Under the pieces are notes generated by a model, which saw only the letters and a program-made list of their open reading frames with translations, had not been told where the DNA came from and searched no databases. This document shows, in pieces, positions 52,425 through 61,471 of a DNA stretch of 64,000 bases (its first letter is position 1; the number at the start of each line of letters is the position of its first letter). Made by a program: the position numbers and the translations under genes. This stretch comes from Myxococcus stipitatus (GTDB taxonomy: Bacteria; Myxococcota; Myxococcia; Myxococcales; Myxococcaceae), in contig NZ_CP147913.1 in NCBI RefSeq assembly GCF_037414475.1, positions 6,632,001 through 6,696,000 on the forward strand. Direction: 5' to 3'.

Positions 52425-53516
52425 ATGAGCATTCGACGCCTCGTCTTGTTTTCCTTGGTGGTCGTTCTGGCGGCTCCGTCCTCCGCGTTCGCGCAGGATG
52501 ACTTGCTGGCTCCCCTCACGTCGTCGAAGTCCGCGAAGCCCAAGGCGGGCAAGACGAAGGTGGTGAAGAAGAAGAAAGCCGAGAAGGTGGTGAAGAAGCC
52601 CTCTCGCACCAAGGCCGGGGCGACGGCGAAGGGCTCGCGCAAGCAGAACACGCCGCCGGAGGACGACCTGCTCGCGCCGCTGGCGCCGACGAAGACGGAG
52701 CTCGCGGTGTCCATTGGCGGCAACGTGCGTGGCGCGCGCTGGTCGCTGGATGGCCGGGACATGGGCACGCTGACGTCGGCGCCCGTGCCGCAGACCGTGG
52801 CGCCGGGCGAGCACACGGTGGTGGTTCGCAAGGCGGGCTACGCGGAGTACTCGCGCCGCATCGACGTGAAGGAGGGCTCGCAGGCGGAGATGAAGGTCTC
52901 CCTGGAGGCCACCATGGGCTTCGCGCGAGCGCTGGCCGATGTGGCGGGCACCGTGGTGGTGGTGGACGGTGTGGAGGTGGGCTCGGTGCCGCTGAGCGAC
53001 CTCATGCTCCGGCCCGGCTCGCGTGAGATTGAGTTCCGCGCCGAGGGCTACAAGACGGACGTCCACAACATCACCGTGTTGGCGGGGACGACCTACGAGG
53101 TGACGGGTCGGATGCGCCCGGCGGTGGACACGACGGTGGCCAGCGCCACGCCGCGCACGGACACGCCGCGCACCACGGTGTTGGACCCGTCCAGGAGCGT
53201 GACGGCGACCGAGGAGACGTCGCCCGCGCTCGCGTTCAACGACGAGGGCATTCCGGACGAGCCCGAGGTGGAGGGCTCCAGCCGCCCCTGGTACGGCCGC
53301 TGGTACGTCTGGGCCGGTGTGGGCGCGGTGCTCGCGGCGGGTGCGGTGGGCGCGGTGATGGCCACGCAGGACCCGACCCTCAAGAAGCCGAACCTGGGGA
53401 CGCTGTGCAACGGCCAGCAGTGTGATGGCGTCATCAACGGCGTGGCCCCTCGCGTCCACAAGGGCGGTGGAGCCGGCGCCTTCAGGACTCCCGCGACCGG
53501 TGGCGTGAGCTTCTGA
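52425..53516 (+). CDS. Secreted PEGA-domain protein with a C-terminal membrane segment
   Basis: A 363-residue protein with signal peptide (cleavage after AFA^Q). It has a Lys-rich segment flanked by two copies of a DDLLAPL motif (about residues 25 and 79), then two PEGA-like domains (about 95-175 and 175-245, with WSLDGRDMGTL..PGEHTVVVRKAGY and VVVDGVEVGSVPL..GSREIEFRAEGY). A hydrophobic segment (about 292-312) precedes a glycine-rich tail. Function unknown. The codon at 52386 in the same frame lies within the promoter and is rejected. Confidence 0.8.
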   Translation: MSIRRLVLFSLVVVLAAPSSAFAQDDLLAPLTSSKSAKPKAGKTKVVKKKKAEKVVKKPSRTKAGATAKGSRKQNTPPEDDLLAPLAPTKTELAVSIGGNVRGARWSLDGRDMGTLTSAPVPQTVAPGEHTVVVRKAGYAEYSRRIDVKEGSQAEMKVSLEATMGFARALADVAGTVVVVDGVEVGSVPLSDLMLRPGSREIEFRAEGYKTDVHNITVLAGTTYEVTGRMRPAVDTTVASATPRTDTPRTTVLDPSRSVTATEETSPALAFNDEGIPDEPEVEGSSRPWYGRWYVWAGVGAVLAAGAVGAVMATQDPTLKKPNLGTLCNGQQCDGVINGVAPRVHKGGGAGAFRTPATGGVSF

Positions 53517-53528
53517 CGCGCGGGGATT

Positions 53529-53565
53529 GAGGCCGCGCTCGCATCGTCTGGCGAGCGCGGGCCTC
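53529..53565. terminator. Bidirectional hairpin terminator
   Basis: GAGGCCGCGCTCG (53529-53541) pairs with CGAGCGCGGGCCTC (53552-53565) with one bulged base; the loop has ten bases. It lies between convergent genes, 12 bases after the PEGA stop and 10 before the leftward lipoprotein stop. Confidence 0.7.
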
Positions 53566-53575
53566 GACGAAGGAC

Positions 53576-54172
53576 TCAGTTGCCGCGCAGGTCATCCTCG
53601 GCCGCGCGCGGCCCCTGGTTGGAGAGCACCAGGTACACATCCGACACACGGCCCACGCCCCACGAGTCCAGGACGGTGACTCGGAGGCGGAAGGGTTCGG
53701 ACTCGGGAAGCAGCTCGGTGACGTCGATTTCGCCCGGCTCGAAGGTGAAGGCGCGGCGCCCCACGTTGTCCACCAGCTCCTTGCCCATGTGGACGCTGTC
53801 GGTGAAGCCGACGACGGCGCGGCGCTTCACCGCGTTCTGCGCATCCAGCACCTCCAGCAGCAGGAAGTTGTCCACGCTGAAGCCGAGCTTGCCCTGCGCA
53901 TCGCCGTAGAGCTGGGCGCGCTGGCCATCGCGGCGCAGCACGGGCGTCTCGCCGAAGGTGACGACGCGGGGCGTGCGCTCACCTTCCTCGGTGTCCACCT
54001 CGACATCGTCGCGCACCTTGTCGAAGGTCCCCGTCTCCTGCGGCGGGGTATCCACCACGAGCCGGATGGCGCGGGGTGTCGACGAGACAGGGGCAGTGGA
54101 GGACGCAGGGACGTTCCGCGCACACGCCATCAGTCCAAGGGTGGCGGCCAGGAGAATCGTTCGAGGGTGCAT
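53576..54172 (-). CDS. Predicted lipoprotein
   Basis: A 198-residue lipoprotein with lipobox LMAC (Cys18), a Ser/Thr/Pro linker and a body that should be mainly beta. No other cysteines and no known motif. ATG 54172 gives the signal peptide; the open frame to 54211 is less likely. It is divergent from the M1 peptidase gene, 52 bases away, so they may share a control region. Confidence 0.7.
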   Translation of the reverse strand: MHPRTILLAATLGLMACARNVPASSTAPVSSTPRAIRLVVDTPPQETGTFDKVRDDVEVDTEEGERTPRVVTFGETPVLRRDGQRAQLYGDAQGKLGFSVDNFLLLEVLDAQNAVKRRAVVGFTDSVHMGKELVDNVGRRAFTFEPGEIDVTELLPESEPFRLRVTVLDSWGVGRVSDVYLVLSNQGPRAAEDDLRGN

Positions 54173-54224
54173 GTCCCTCAAGGCTAGACGAGCCGCGGTG
54201 CCCCGGGTCAATTAGCATGCGCGC

Positions 54225-55997
54225 ATGCGGACGCTCCTGCCTTGCCTGGTCTCGTGGTGCGTGCTCGTCGGGCTGGATGCCCGTGGCGAGGTCTCTCCAG
54301 AGGTGCAGTTGAGCCTGCAGCACCTCAAACCCGCGGAGAGGGAGCGGGCCGCGAAGGCGATGGGGCCCTTGGATGAGCTGCCTCGCTACCGGGTGCAACT
54401 GGAGGTGGACCCTGTCGCGCGCGAGGCGAAGGGACGCGTCCAGGTGGAGGTGCTGGCGAAGGACAAGCCCCTCACGGAGGTGTACCTGCGGCTCACGCCC
54501 AATGCGCAGGGCAGCAGGCGCGTGGTGCTGTCCGACGCGCGGCTCGGGAGGGAGCCCATCGTCCTGGAGCAACTGGAGCCCACGCTGTATCGCCACCGCC
54601 TCTCGGAGCCGGTGCCGCCGGGCGCGGCGGCGGTGCTCGATGTCGCCGTGCGCGCGGTGGTGCCCAAGGGCGAGAAGTCCGGAGGACTGTTCCTGGCTGG
54701 AGGAGGGAAGGGGCCCCGCGGTGACCACGGCGCCTTCTCCGCGACGGAGGACTTCATCAGCCTGGTGGGGGTGGTTCCGCAGGTGCCGCCGCTGGATGAC
54801 AAGGGAAAGCCGTGGGCGGGACCGCAGGGCATTGGAGATCTGGCGCTGTATGCACCGTCTCATGTGCTGGCCTCCATCACCGTGCCCTCGGGTTGGGTGG
54901 TGCATGCCACGGGCGCGGCCATGGGCGAGGTGCCCGAGCGGGATGGACGCATGCGCTACGCGTTCGCCGCGGGCGCGGTGCGCGACTTCCCCGTCCTCGT
55001 CTCCAAGGGCTACGAGGCCGCCACGGCCACGGTGAATGGCGTCACGGTGGAGAGCCACTTCGCGGCGGGAGACCGCGAGGTGGGTGAGCGCGTGTTGAAG
55101 TACGCCACGTCGGCGCTGGCGGAGTTCGAGAGGCGTCTGGGGCCGCTGCCATACACGCACTTCCGCGTGGTGGAGGCGCCGCTGACGGGCGGGGCAGGGG
55201 GCATGGAATTCCCAGGCCTCATCACCGTGTCGAGCTCGCTGTATCGCGGCGTGGAGGACCCATTCAGCCTGGTGGGCGACCAGGTGAACGTGGAGCAGTT
55301 GAAGGAGGTGCTCGAGGCGTTCGGCCCCATGGGCAACGCGCCCTTCGCGCAGCTGAGCAAGACGCTGGAGCGCGCGCTGGAGTTCACCGTCGCGCACGAG
55401 GTGGCGCACCAGTACTTCGCGGGCCTCGTCGGCTCGGACCCCATCCAATCACCCGTCGTGGATGAGTCGCTGGCCCAGTACGCCGCGCTGCTCTACATCG
55501 AGTGGAAGCACGGCAAGGCCGTGGCCGAGTCGGTGCGGCGCGAGGTGCTCGTCTCCACGTACCACATGTACCGGATGTCGGGCGGAGAGGACGGCCGCGC
55601 GGACCGGCCCGTGGGTGCATTCGACAACGAGACGGAGTACGGCGCGCTCGTCTACTCCAAGGCGCCCCTGCTGCATCACGCCTCACGCAAGCTGGTGGGC
55701 GACACCGCGTTCCTCCAGGGTCTGCGCTCCTACGTGGACACGTACCGCTTCAAGTGGACGTGCAAGGAGTGCTTCACGCAGGAGCTCGCCAAGGCGAGCC
55801 CTTCGAATGCCAAGGCCCTGTCGCGGCTGCGCGTGCGCTGGTGGCAGGAGGCCCATGGAGACGATGACCTGGGCCTGCCCGACCTGGAGTCGGTGATGGG
55901 GACGCTGGGGGCGGGCAGTGGCCTGGGGGTGGATGCGCTGGACCCTCAAGCCAAGGAGTTGCTGGAGACGCTGCTGCCCTCGCTGCTGGGGCAGTGA
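54225..55997 (+). CDS. M1-family zinc metallopeptidase
   Basis: A 590-residue secreted enzyme with a short signal peptide (MRTLLPCLVSWCVLVGLDARG). The gluzincin motif HEVAH (391-395) with Glu414 in VDESLAQY is HExxH-x18-E as in M1 aminopeptidases. The exopeptidase loop, normally GxMEN, reads GGMEFPG, so specificity may differ. A Cys pair (CKEC) occurs near residue 510. Its substrates are unknown. Confidence 0.9.
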   Translation: MRTLLPCLVSWCVLVGLDARGEVSPEVQLSLQHLKPAERERAAKAMGPLDELPRYRVQLEVDPVAREAKGRVQVEVLAKDKPLTEVYLRLTPNAQGSRRVVLSDARLGREPIVLEQLEPTLYRHRLSEPVPPGAAAVLDVAVRAVVPKGEKSGGLFLAGGGKGPRGDHGAFSATEDFISLVGVVPQVPPLDDKGKPWAGPQGIGDLALYAPSHVLASITVPSGWVVHATGAAMGEVPERDGRMRYAFAAGAVRDFPVLVSKGYEAATATVNGVTVESHFAAGDREVGERVLKYATSALAEFERRLGPLPYTHFRVVEAPLTGGAGGMEFPGLITVSSSLYRGVEDPFSLVGDQVNVEQLKEVLEAFGPMGNAPFAQLSKTLERALEFTVAHEVAHQYFAGLVGSDPIQSPVVDESLAQYAALLYIEWKHGKAVAESVRREVLVSTYHMYRMSGGEDGRADRPVGAFDNETEYGALVYSKAPLLHHASRKLVGDTAFLQGLRSYVDTYRFKWTCKECFTQELAKASPSNAKALSRLRVRWWQEAHGDDDLGLPDLESVMGTLGAGSGLGVDALDPQAKELLETLLPSLLGQ

Positions 55998-56014
55998 GGG
56001 GGGAGGGCCCCTCG

Positions 56015-57577
56015 TTACTCGAAGAGGGCTTCGACGAACTCGCGCGGCTCGAAGCGGCGCAGGTCCGCGACCTTCTCGCCCACGCCGACCCAGAGGACGG
56101 GGAGCTTCAGCTCGTCGCAGATTCCGATGATGACGCCGCCCTTGGCGGTGCCGTCCAGCTTCGTCAGCGCGATGGCGGTGACACCCACGGCCTCGTGGAA
56201 CTGCTTGGCCTGCTGAATCGCGTTCTGCCCGTTGGTGGAGTCGAGCACGAGCAGCACCTCGTGAGGCGTGCCCGGCATGGCCTTGTCCATGACGCGCTTC
56301 ACCTTCTTCAGCTCCTCCATCAGCGGGGCCTTGGTGTGGAGCCGGCCCGCCGTGTCGGCGATGACCACGTCCGCGCCCTCGGCCTGGGCCTTCTTCACCG
56401 CGTCGAAGATGACGGAGCCGGGGTCTCCGCCCTCGGCGCCCTTCACGAGCTGCGCCTTCGCGCGCTCCGCCCAGACATCGAGCTGCTCGGTGGCGGCGGC
56501 GCGGAAGGTGTCACCCGCGGCCAGCACGACCTTCTTCCCCTCGCTGGTGAGCTTCGCCGCCAGCTTGCCGATGGTCGTCGTCTTGCCCGCGCCGTTGACG
56601 CCCACCACCATGACGACATGCGGAGGACCTCCCCCCTCCAGCGTGCGGGGCACCGGCAGGTCGACGATACGAGCGACTTCCGTGCGGATGAGGTCCTTGA
56701 TGCGCTCGGAGTCCTTCAGCTCGCTGCGCTTGAGCTTCTCGCGCGCCACCTCCACCAGGTTGCTGGCGGTGCGCACGCCGATGTCCGCCGTGAAGAGAAT
56801 CTCCTCCAGCTCCGCCAGCACGGACTCGTCCACCTGGCGCTGCTGGCCGAACAGCCCGTTGAGACGGGCCATGAAGCCCTGGCTGCGCGTCTTGTCCAGG
56901 CCCTGCGACAGCGTGCGGCCCGCTTCCGCGTCGACCTTGGCGCGAGCGGCGGCCTCCTCCGCGCGGCGAGCCTCCTCGGCGGCGGCGGCCTCCTGGGCGC
57001 GCTGCGCCTCCATGAGCCGCTGGGCTTCGGCCTGCTCCCGCTTGCGCCGCTCGCGGGCCTCCTCGTCGGCGGCCTTCTTCGCGCGGTACTCGACGCGCTT
57101 CTCCTCCTCCTCGCGCTCCTTGAGGGCGCGGGCCTGCTCCTCCAGCCGGGTGCGCTCGGCGGCGTCGGTGCTGGAGCGGGCGGCGCGGGCGGCCTCCTCG
57201 CGCTGGCGGGTCAGCTCCTGGGCGCGGGCGTGGGCCTCGTCCACCTCGCGCAGCCGGGTGGCCTCCTTCTCCGACGGAGGCAGCTCCACGCGCAGCTCGG
57301 GCCGGGCGGCGGGGAGCTCGGGCCTCTCTTCGGGCACGGGGACGCTGGGCTTCTTGCCCGGCTCGGAGGGTCGCTTGCGGAAGAAGAGCTTGCGGGCCGC
57401 GAGCACCATCAGCAGGACGAAGAGGGCGGCGCCGCCAATGCCCACCGCGTCGGTCGCGGAGAAGCCATCCGAGGGGGGCGTACCCGTCCCCGGCTGCGTG
57501 GTTTCCCCGCTGGGGGCGGGGGAGGGGGCGGGCGGCACCTGCGCGGCCAGGGCGTCGAGGGCGTTGGGCGTCTTCAT
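56015..57577 (-). CDS. ftsY: FtsY, signal recognition particle receptor
   Basis: A 520-residue SRP receptor GTPase. The C-terminal NG domain (about residues 220-520) has G1 GVNGAGKTTT, the DTFRAAATEQL segment, G3 DTAGRLHTK and G4 TKLDGTAKGG. The N-terminus has a membrane helix (about 45-65, VGIGGAALFVLLMVLAARKLFF) and a long Arg/Glu/Ala coiled coil (about 75-220). E. coli FtsY binds the membrane only by amphipathic helices, so this is an anchored form, as in some other bacteria. GGAG lies six bases before the ATG. The frame is open to 58306 but that part overlaps a plus-strand gene. Confidence 0.95.
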   Translation of the reverse strand: MKTPNALDALAAQVPPAPSPAPSGETTQPGTGTPPSDGFSATDAVGIGGAALFVLLMVLAARKLFFRKRPSEPGKKPSVPVPEERPELPAARPELRVELPPSEKEATRLREVDEAHARAQELTRQREEAARAARSSTDAAERTRLEEQARALKEREEEEKRVEYRAKKAADEEARERRKREQAEAQRLMEAQRAQEAAAAEEARRAEEAAARAKVDAEAGRTLSQGLDKTRSQGFMARLNGLFGQQRQVDESVLAELEEILFTADIGVRTASNLVEVAREKLKRSELKDSERIKDLIRTEVARIVDLPVPRTLEGGGPPHVVMVVGVNGAGKTTTIGKLAAKLTSEGKKVVLAAGDTFRAAATEQLDVWAERAKAQLVKGAEGGDPGSVIFDAVKKAQAEGADVVIADTAGRLHTKAPLMEELKKVKRVMDKAMPGTPHEVLLVLDSTNGQNAIQQAKQFHEAVGVTAIALTKLDGTAKGGVIIGICDELKLPVLWVGVGEKVADLRRFEPREFVEALFE

Positions 57578-57646
57578 ATGCGCGGCTCCGCATACACCAA
57601 CACGCAGGTGGATGCAGCGCCCGTGGCCGAGTAGAACCGGCGGGCC

Positions 57647-58204
57647 ATGCGCTTCAAGCTCTCCACCGTCGTGCTCCCGTCGGTTCTCCTGCTGGGCAGT
57701 GCCTGCATCGTCGAGGCCCCGGGGGGCACGAGCCCCGAGCAGCGGCGCGCCGCCACCGTCACCCAGATTCCCCCCCTGTCCGTGCGCAACGGCGCGAACC
57801 TGGGGCGCAAGGTGGAGCTGGTCGCCGCCACGGTGCAGCCCGGGCGCCTGACGCCCGGCGAGCGGGCCACCGTCACCGTCTACTTCAAGGTGCTGGACAC
57901 CCTGGAGGAGGACTACCTCATCTTCGTCCACGTCGAGGATGTGGGCGGGCGGATGGAGCGGATGAACGTGGACCACAAGCCGGCCAACGGCCTGCTGCCC
58001 ACGTCCCAGTGGAAGCCTGGGGAGACGGTGAAGGACGAGTTCTCCATCTACGTCCCCGCCAATGAGAGCCCCAAGGCCCTCAACATCTGGCTGGGCCTGT
58101 GGGACCCGAGGACGGATTCGCGCCTGGCGCTGACCAACCCGGACCAGGTCCGCAACGATGGCCGCAACCGCATCCTGCTCGCACAGGTGCCCGTGGCGCA
58201 GTGA
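57647..58204 (+). CDS. Predicted lipoprotein
   Basis: A 185-residue lipoprotein with lipobox GSAC (Cys20). After a short linker it has a single predicted beta-sandwich domain (about residues 50-180) with VTVYFKVLDTLEEDYLIFVHVED and a DEFSIYVPANESP segment, reminiscent of Ig-like or DUF-type folds. No enzyme residues seen. It is divergent from ftsY; a -10-like TAGAAC ends nine bases before the ATG and there is no ribosome site. Confidence 0.75.
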   Translation: MRFKLSTVVLPSVLLLGSACIVEAPGGTSPEQRRAATVTQIPPLSVRNGANLGRKVELVAATVQPGRLTPGERATVTVYFKVLDTLEEDYLIFVHVEDVGGRMERMNVDHKPANGLLPTSQWKPGETVKDEFSIYVPANESPKALNIWLGLWDPRTDSRLALTNPDQVRNDGRNRILLAQVPVAQ

Positions 58205-58240
58205 CGCGCGGCGGGCACTCGTGAGGGTGAGGCGGGAAAA

Positions 58241-58642
<402 letters not shown>

Positions 58643-58720
58643 TGCCCCTTACAACAGGCTCGGGACGCCGGTCCACTCCAGGCGCGGAGGGCGCTCACGA
58701 AGGGTGCCGGGTGAGTCCGG

Positions 58721-59338
58721 TTACATGCGCTCGTCGATGGCGCGGTTGCTCATGGCGTCCGCCTCGGCGTTCTTCGCGCGGGGAATGTGATGCAGTCGCA
58801 CCCGGGCGAAGGCGGTGAGCAGCTTCCGCGCCTCGTCGAACAGCGGCTTCAGCGTGGCGCTCTTCACCTGGTACTGGCCGCCGAGCTGGCGGATGAGCAG
58901 CTCGCTGTCCGCGTAGACATCCACCTCGCGTACGCCCAGCGACTTCGCATGCCGCAGCCCCAGGAGCAGGCCCTGGTACTCGGCGGTGTTGTTCGTCTGG
59001 GTCCCAAGGAAGCGGCCCAGCCGTGCGAGCACCTGGCCCTCGGCGTCCGTCACCACCGCGCCGGCGCCCGCCGGCCCGGGGTTGCCTCGGGCGGCGCCGT
59101 CCGAATAGACGCGCACCCGACCCAAGGACTCGGAGGGCTCCACCATGCTGGCGGCGGGAGAGGAGACAACCTCCGCTCGCTCCTCGGCCTTCGTGGCGGG
59201 AGCCAGACGGGTGGCGGCTTCGTCGAGAAGCTGCCCCAGGCGCTCCCGCGTCAAGCCGCGGAAGGCGCGAACCGTCGACGAAAGGGGCTCCTCGCGCGCG
59301 ATGTGGCGGAGGATGTCGACGAGGGACGGCGGAGGCAT
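58721..59338 (-). CDS. rnhA: Ribonuclease HI with N-terminal extension
   Basis: A 205-residue enzyme that cleaves RNA in RNA-DNA hybrids. The carboxylates are Asp80 (YSDGAARGNPG), Glu120 (NNTAEYQ), Asp144 (YADSELL) and Asp194 (NAEADAMSN). The catalytic domain spans about residues 73-202; a 70-residue helical extension, not the typical hybrid-binding domain, precedes it. The basic protrusion of E. coli RNase HI is not present. It is nine bases downstream of the zinc-ribbon gene and co-directional with rnpB. Confidence 0.94.
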   Translation of the reverse strand: MPPPSLVDILRHIAREEPLSSTVRAFRGLTRERLGQLLDEAATRLAPATKAEERAEVVSSPAASMVEPSESLGRVRVYSDGAARGNPGPAGAGAVVTDAEGQVLARLGRFLGTQTNNTAEYQGLLLGLRHAKSLGVREVDVYADSELLIRQLGGQYQVKSATLKPLFDEARKLLTAFARVRLHHIPRAKNAEADAMSNRAIDERM

Positions 59339-59347
59339 CGCGGCAGC

Positions 59348-60079
59348 CTACTTCGCGGCCGCGGGAGTATCCTGGAGTGCTTCCACCGCGTAGATGATGC
59401 GGTTGCAGGACGGGCAGATGTCCGTGCCCAGCGAGGTGCGCAGCTGGTTGTAGAGCTGCGGGGGCACGTTCATGTTGCAGCCCTGGCAGGTGCCCGCAAC
59501 CACGCCGACCAATGCGGGCAGCTTCTTCTTGCGCACCACCTCATAGCGCCGCAGCAGCGTGGCATCGACGCCGTTCGCCACGCCCGCGCGGCGGCCCTCG
59601 AGCGCCTTCACCTGCGCCTCGGCCTCGCCCAGCTTCCCGCGCAGCTCACCCATCCGCGAGGACAGGCTCTGCTGCTTGGTCGCGAACTCGGCCTCCTTCC
59701 CCTTGATGGATTCGCGGTCCAGGCCGAGCTGCTTCGTCAGCTCCACCTGCTCCTCGGCCATCGTGAGGTTGGCCTTCTTGGCGATATCGATTTCGCGGGC
59801 CAGGGCGGAGTACTCGCGGGTGGAGCGCTGTTCGCTCAGGCGCGCCTCCCACTTCTTCACCTTGTCCTTCTCGTCCGCGATGTTCTGCTCGAGCTGCGTC
59901 TTCTGCCGCTCTTTGTCGGCGACCCGTGCGCGCTCAGCCTCGATGGCGCTGCGAGCCACACCCAGCTCCCGCTCCAGCTCGGCAATCTGACGGGGGTGGA
60001 CGTCCGCGGCCTTCCGGAGCGATGCGACCTCCAGGTCCACATTCTGAAGCTCCGCCAGCGCCTTCAATTTCTCCCGCAA
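59348..60079 (-). CDS. Coiled-coil protein with C4 zinc ribbon
   Basis: A 243-residue cytoplasmic protein: long coiled coil (about residues 1-180) followed by a zinc ribbon with CQGC and CPSC (about 198-225). It matches a widespread family (DUF164/CT398-like) of unknown role, sometimes linked to RNA metabolism and secretion. The start is a TTG with GGAGG eight bases upstream, which yields the family beginning LREKLKALAELQNVD; the open frame to 60160 has no such support. It forms an operon with rnhA. Confidence 0.9.
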   Translation of the reverse strand: MREKLKALAELQNVDLEVASLRKAADVHPRQIAELERELGVARSAIEAERARVADKERQKTQLEQNIADEKDKVKKWEARLSEQRSTREYSALAREIDIAKKANLTMAEEQVELTKQLGLDRESIKGKEAEFATKQQSLSSRMGELRGKLGEAEAQVKALEGRRAGVANGVDATLLRRYEVVRKKKLPALVGVVAGTCQGCNMNVPPQLYNQLRTSLGTDICPSCNRIIYAVEALQDTPAAAK

Positions 60080-60242
60080 AGTTGCTGCCTCCCACAGAGC
60101 CGCACCGTGTACGGCCGCGCGCTCTTGTACCAACAAGGATGATGGGGGTCCAACGCCCAAATGGACCCGGAGTCATCCCCCGGGCCCTCGGACCATCATC
60201 CGCCATTTGAAAGAGCTTCACGCACCCGTTAGACGGGAACAC

Positions 60243-61013
60243 GTGCTCCGCGCCCCTTTCCTCCGCCCGTTGCTCCTCCTCGCGCTCGTTTCCGCCTGCC
60301 GCGAGGCGCCCGCTCCCCAGGCTCCAGCGGCGCCCGCGCCCTCGGCCGCGCGCCCGCCAGCCGACGTGAAATGGGGCACCATCGAGGGGAAGGTCCGCCT
60401 GGCGGGTACTCCTCCGGCCCCCACCTTGTCGCCCACCACCGGCACGGTCGTCTCCGTGTGCGGCGAGCAGGCCGAGGACCGCACCCTCGTGGTCGGCGCC
60501 GAGGGCGCCCTGGCCCACACGGTGGTTTCCCTCAAGTCCGGCGCGGAGCTCCCCGCCTCCTCGACCCTCCCGGCGGACCCGGTGCTGGACCAGAAGAAGT
60601 GCGTCTACGAGCCGCCCGTCCTGGCCGCTCGTGCCGGGTCCACGCTGACGCTGCGCAACTCGGACCCCCTGGTCCACAACGTGCGCGCGGCCTCCGGCTC
60701 CAACCGCTCCTACTTCAACGTGGCCATGCCCCTGGAGGGGATGAGCACGCGCAAGCCGCTGCCCGCACAGCCCGGCACGCTCCCTGTCCACTGCGACATC
60801 CATCCCTGGATGCGGGCCGTCGTCCGCACCTTCGACCATGGGTACTTCACCACCACCCAGCCGGACGGGCGCTTCCGGATGGAGGTCCCCGAGGGCACCC
60901 ATACCCTCGTCTTCTGGCACGAGAGGCTCCCCCAGGTAGAGCAGACCGTGAATGTCCGCGCCGGTGAGCGCGTCGAAGTGGCACAGGATTGGACGGTCTC
61001 CGAGCTCAAGTAG
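60243..61013 (+). CDS. Cupredoxin-like lipoprotein
   Basis: The 256-residue lipoprotein has lipobox VSAC (Cys19), an Ala/Pro linker and a beta-rich body. Within it a blue-copper-type ligand set is visible: His145 (LVHNVRA), then Cys184, His187 and Met190 in VHCDIHPWM. After this comes a carboxypeptidase regulatory-like segment (YFTTTQPDGRFRMEVPEGTH). It may be an electron carrier or a copper-binding protein of the envelope. The GTG at 60243, with GGGA five bases before it, is chosen over the TTG at 60207. Confidence 0.82.
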   Translation: MLRAPFLRPLLLLALVSACREAPAPQAPAAPAPSAARPPADVKWGTIEGKVRLAGTPPAPTLSPTTGTVVSVCGEQAEDRTLVVGAEGALAHTVVSLKSGAELPASSTLPADPVLDQKKCVYEPPVLAARAGSTLTLRNSDPLVHNVRAASGSNRSYFNVAMPLEGMSTRKPLPAQPGTLPVHCDIHPWMRAVVRTFDHGYFTTTQPDGRFRMEVPEGTHTLVFWHERLPQVEQTVNVRAGERVEVAQDWTVSELK

Positions 61014-61100
61014 CCCGCCCCTCCAGCCCGCCCGCCAAATCCCCTCAAAGGATTTGTTCGCTGCGCGTTCTAGGAGTTGAGACGTGGACGACTGGATTCG

Positions 61101-61120
61101 TTTTCCGCTGCGGCGGAAAA
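61101..61120. promoter_or_regulatory. 20-bp perfect palindromic stem upstream of a small gene
   Basis: TTTTCCGC-TGCG-GCGGAAAA is a perfect 8-bp inverted repeat with a four-base loop, 43 bases before the small gene. No T-run follows on either strand, so an operator or RNA element is more likely than a terminator. Confidence 0.45.
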
Positions 61121-61163
61121 ATTGCTACGGTAGTGGTGCGAGTCAACACGAGAGGGGGGCCGA

Positions 61164-61334
61164 ATGATGCAACAGGCCAAGAAGCAGTCAGCTCTGCCGA
61201 ACCCGGCGCACCATGGACCCGAGGCGTCTCGCAAGAGCACGCGTCCGGTGGGGATGCAGGAGATGGGACCTGGGCTCTACGAGCAGATCCGCCGGGCGCT
61301 GTCGGAGCTGGCTCCGGCGTCGACGGGGACCTGA
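61164..61334 (+). CDS. Small 56-residue protein
   Basis: A 56-residue open frame starting ATG-ATG, with a very strong ribosome site (AGAGGGGGG) about five bases upstream. The translation is basic and Gln/Ser/Pro-rich at first, then a possible amphipathic helix (YEQIRRALSELA). It has no membrane segment or known motif. The palindrome upstream and a hairpin downstream (61364-61391) make it look like a complete small gene. A convergent FYDLN gene lies downstream. Confidence 0.6.
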   Translation: MMQQAKKQSALPNPAHHGPEASRKSTRPVGMQEMGPGLYEQIRRALSELAPASTGT

Positions 61335-61363
61335 GCGGAACACACAAGTCGTGAAGGACGTCT

Positions 61364-61391
61364 GGAGGCGCCCCGGTATCTGGGGCGCTCC
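61364..61391. terminator. Hairpin after the small gene
   Basis: GGAG-G-CGCCCC (61364-61374) pairs with GGGGCG-CTCC (61382-61391) with one bulged base and a seven-base loop. It lies 29 bases after the small gene and before the convergent one. Confidence 0.65.
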
Positions 61392-61426
61392 GTGAAGTGG
61401 CCTCGTGAGGACTTCCGAAGCCATGA

Positions 61427-61451
61427 GACTCCCGGCGGAGGCCAGGGAGTC
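61427..61451. terminator. Second hairpin in the convergent gap
   Basis: GACTCCC (61427-61433) pairs perfectly with GGGAGTC (61445-61451). It lies 20 bases after the stop of the leftward FYDLN gene and could terminate it. Confidence 0.5.
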
Positions 61452-61471
61452 CGCATGAACCCCAGCAACGA

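Noticed and set aside
52343..52831. 163-residue extension of the lipoprotein frame at 51809-52342
   Set aside because: It overlaps the divergent PEGA gene; only ATG 52342 produces a lipoprotein signal peptide.
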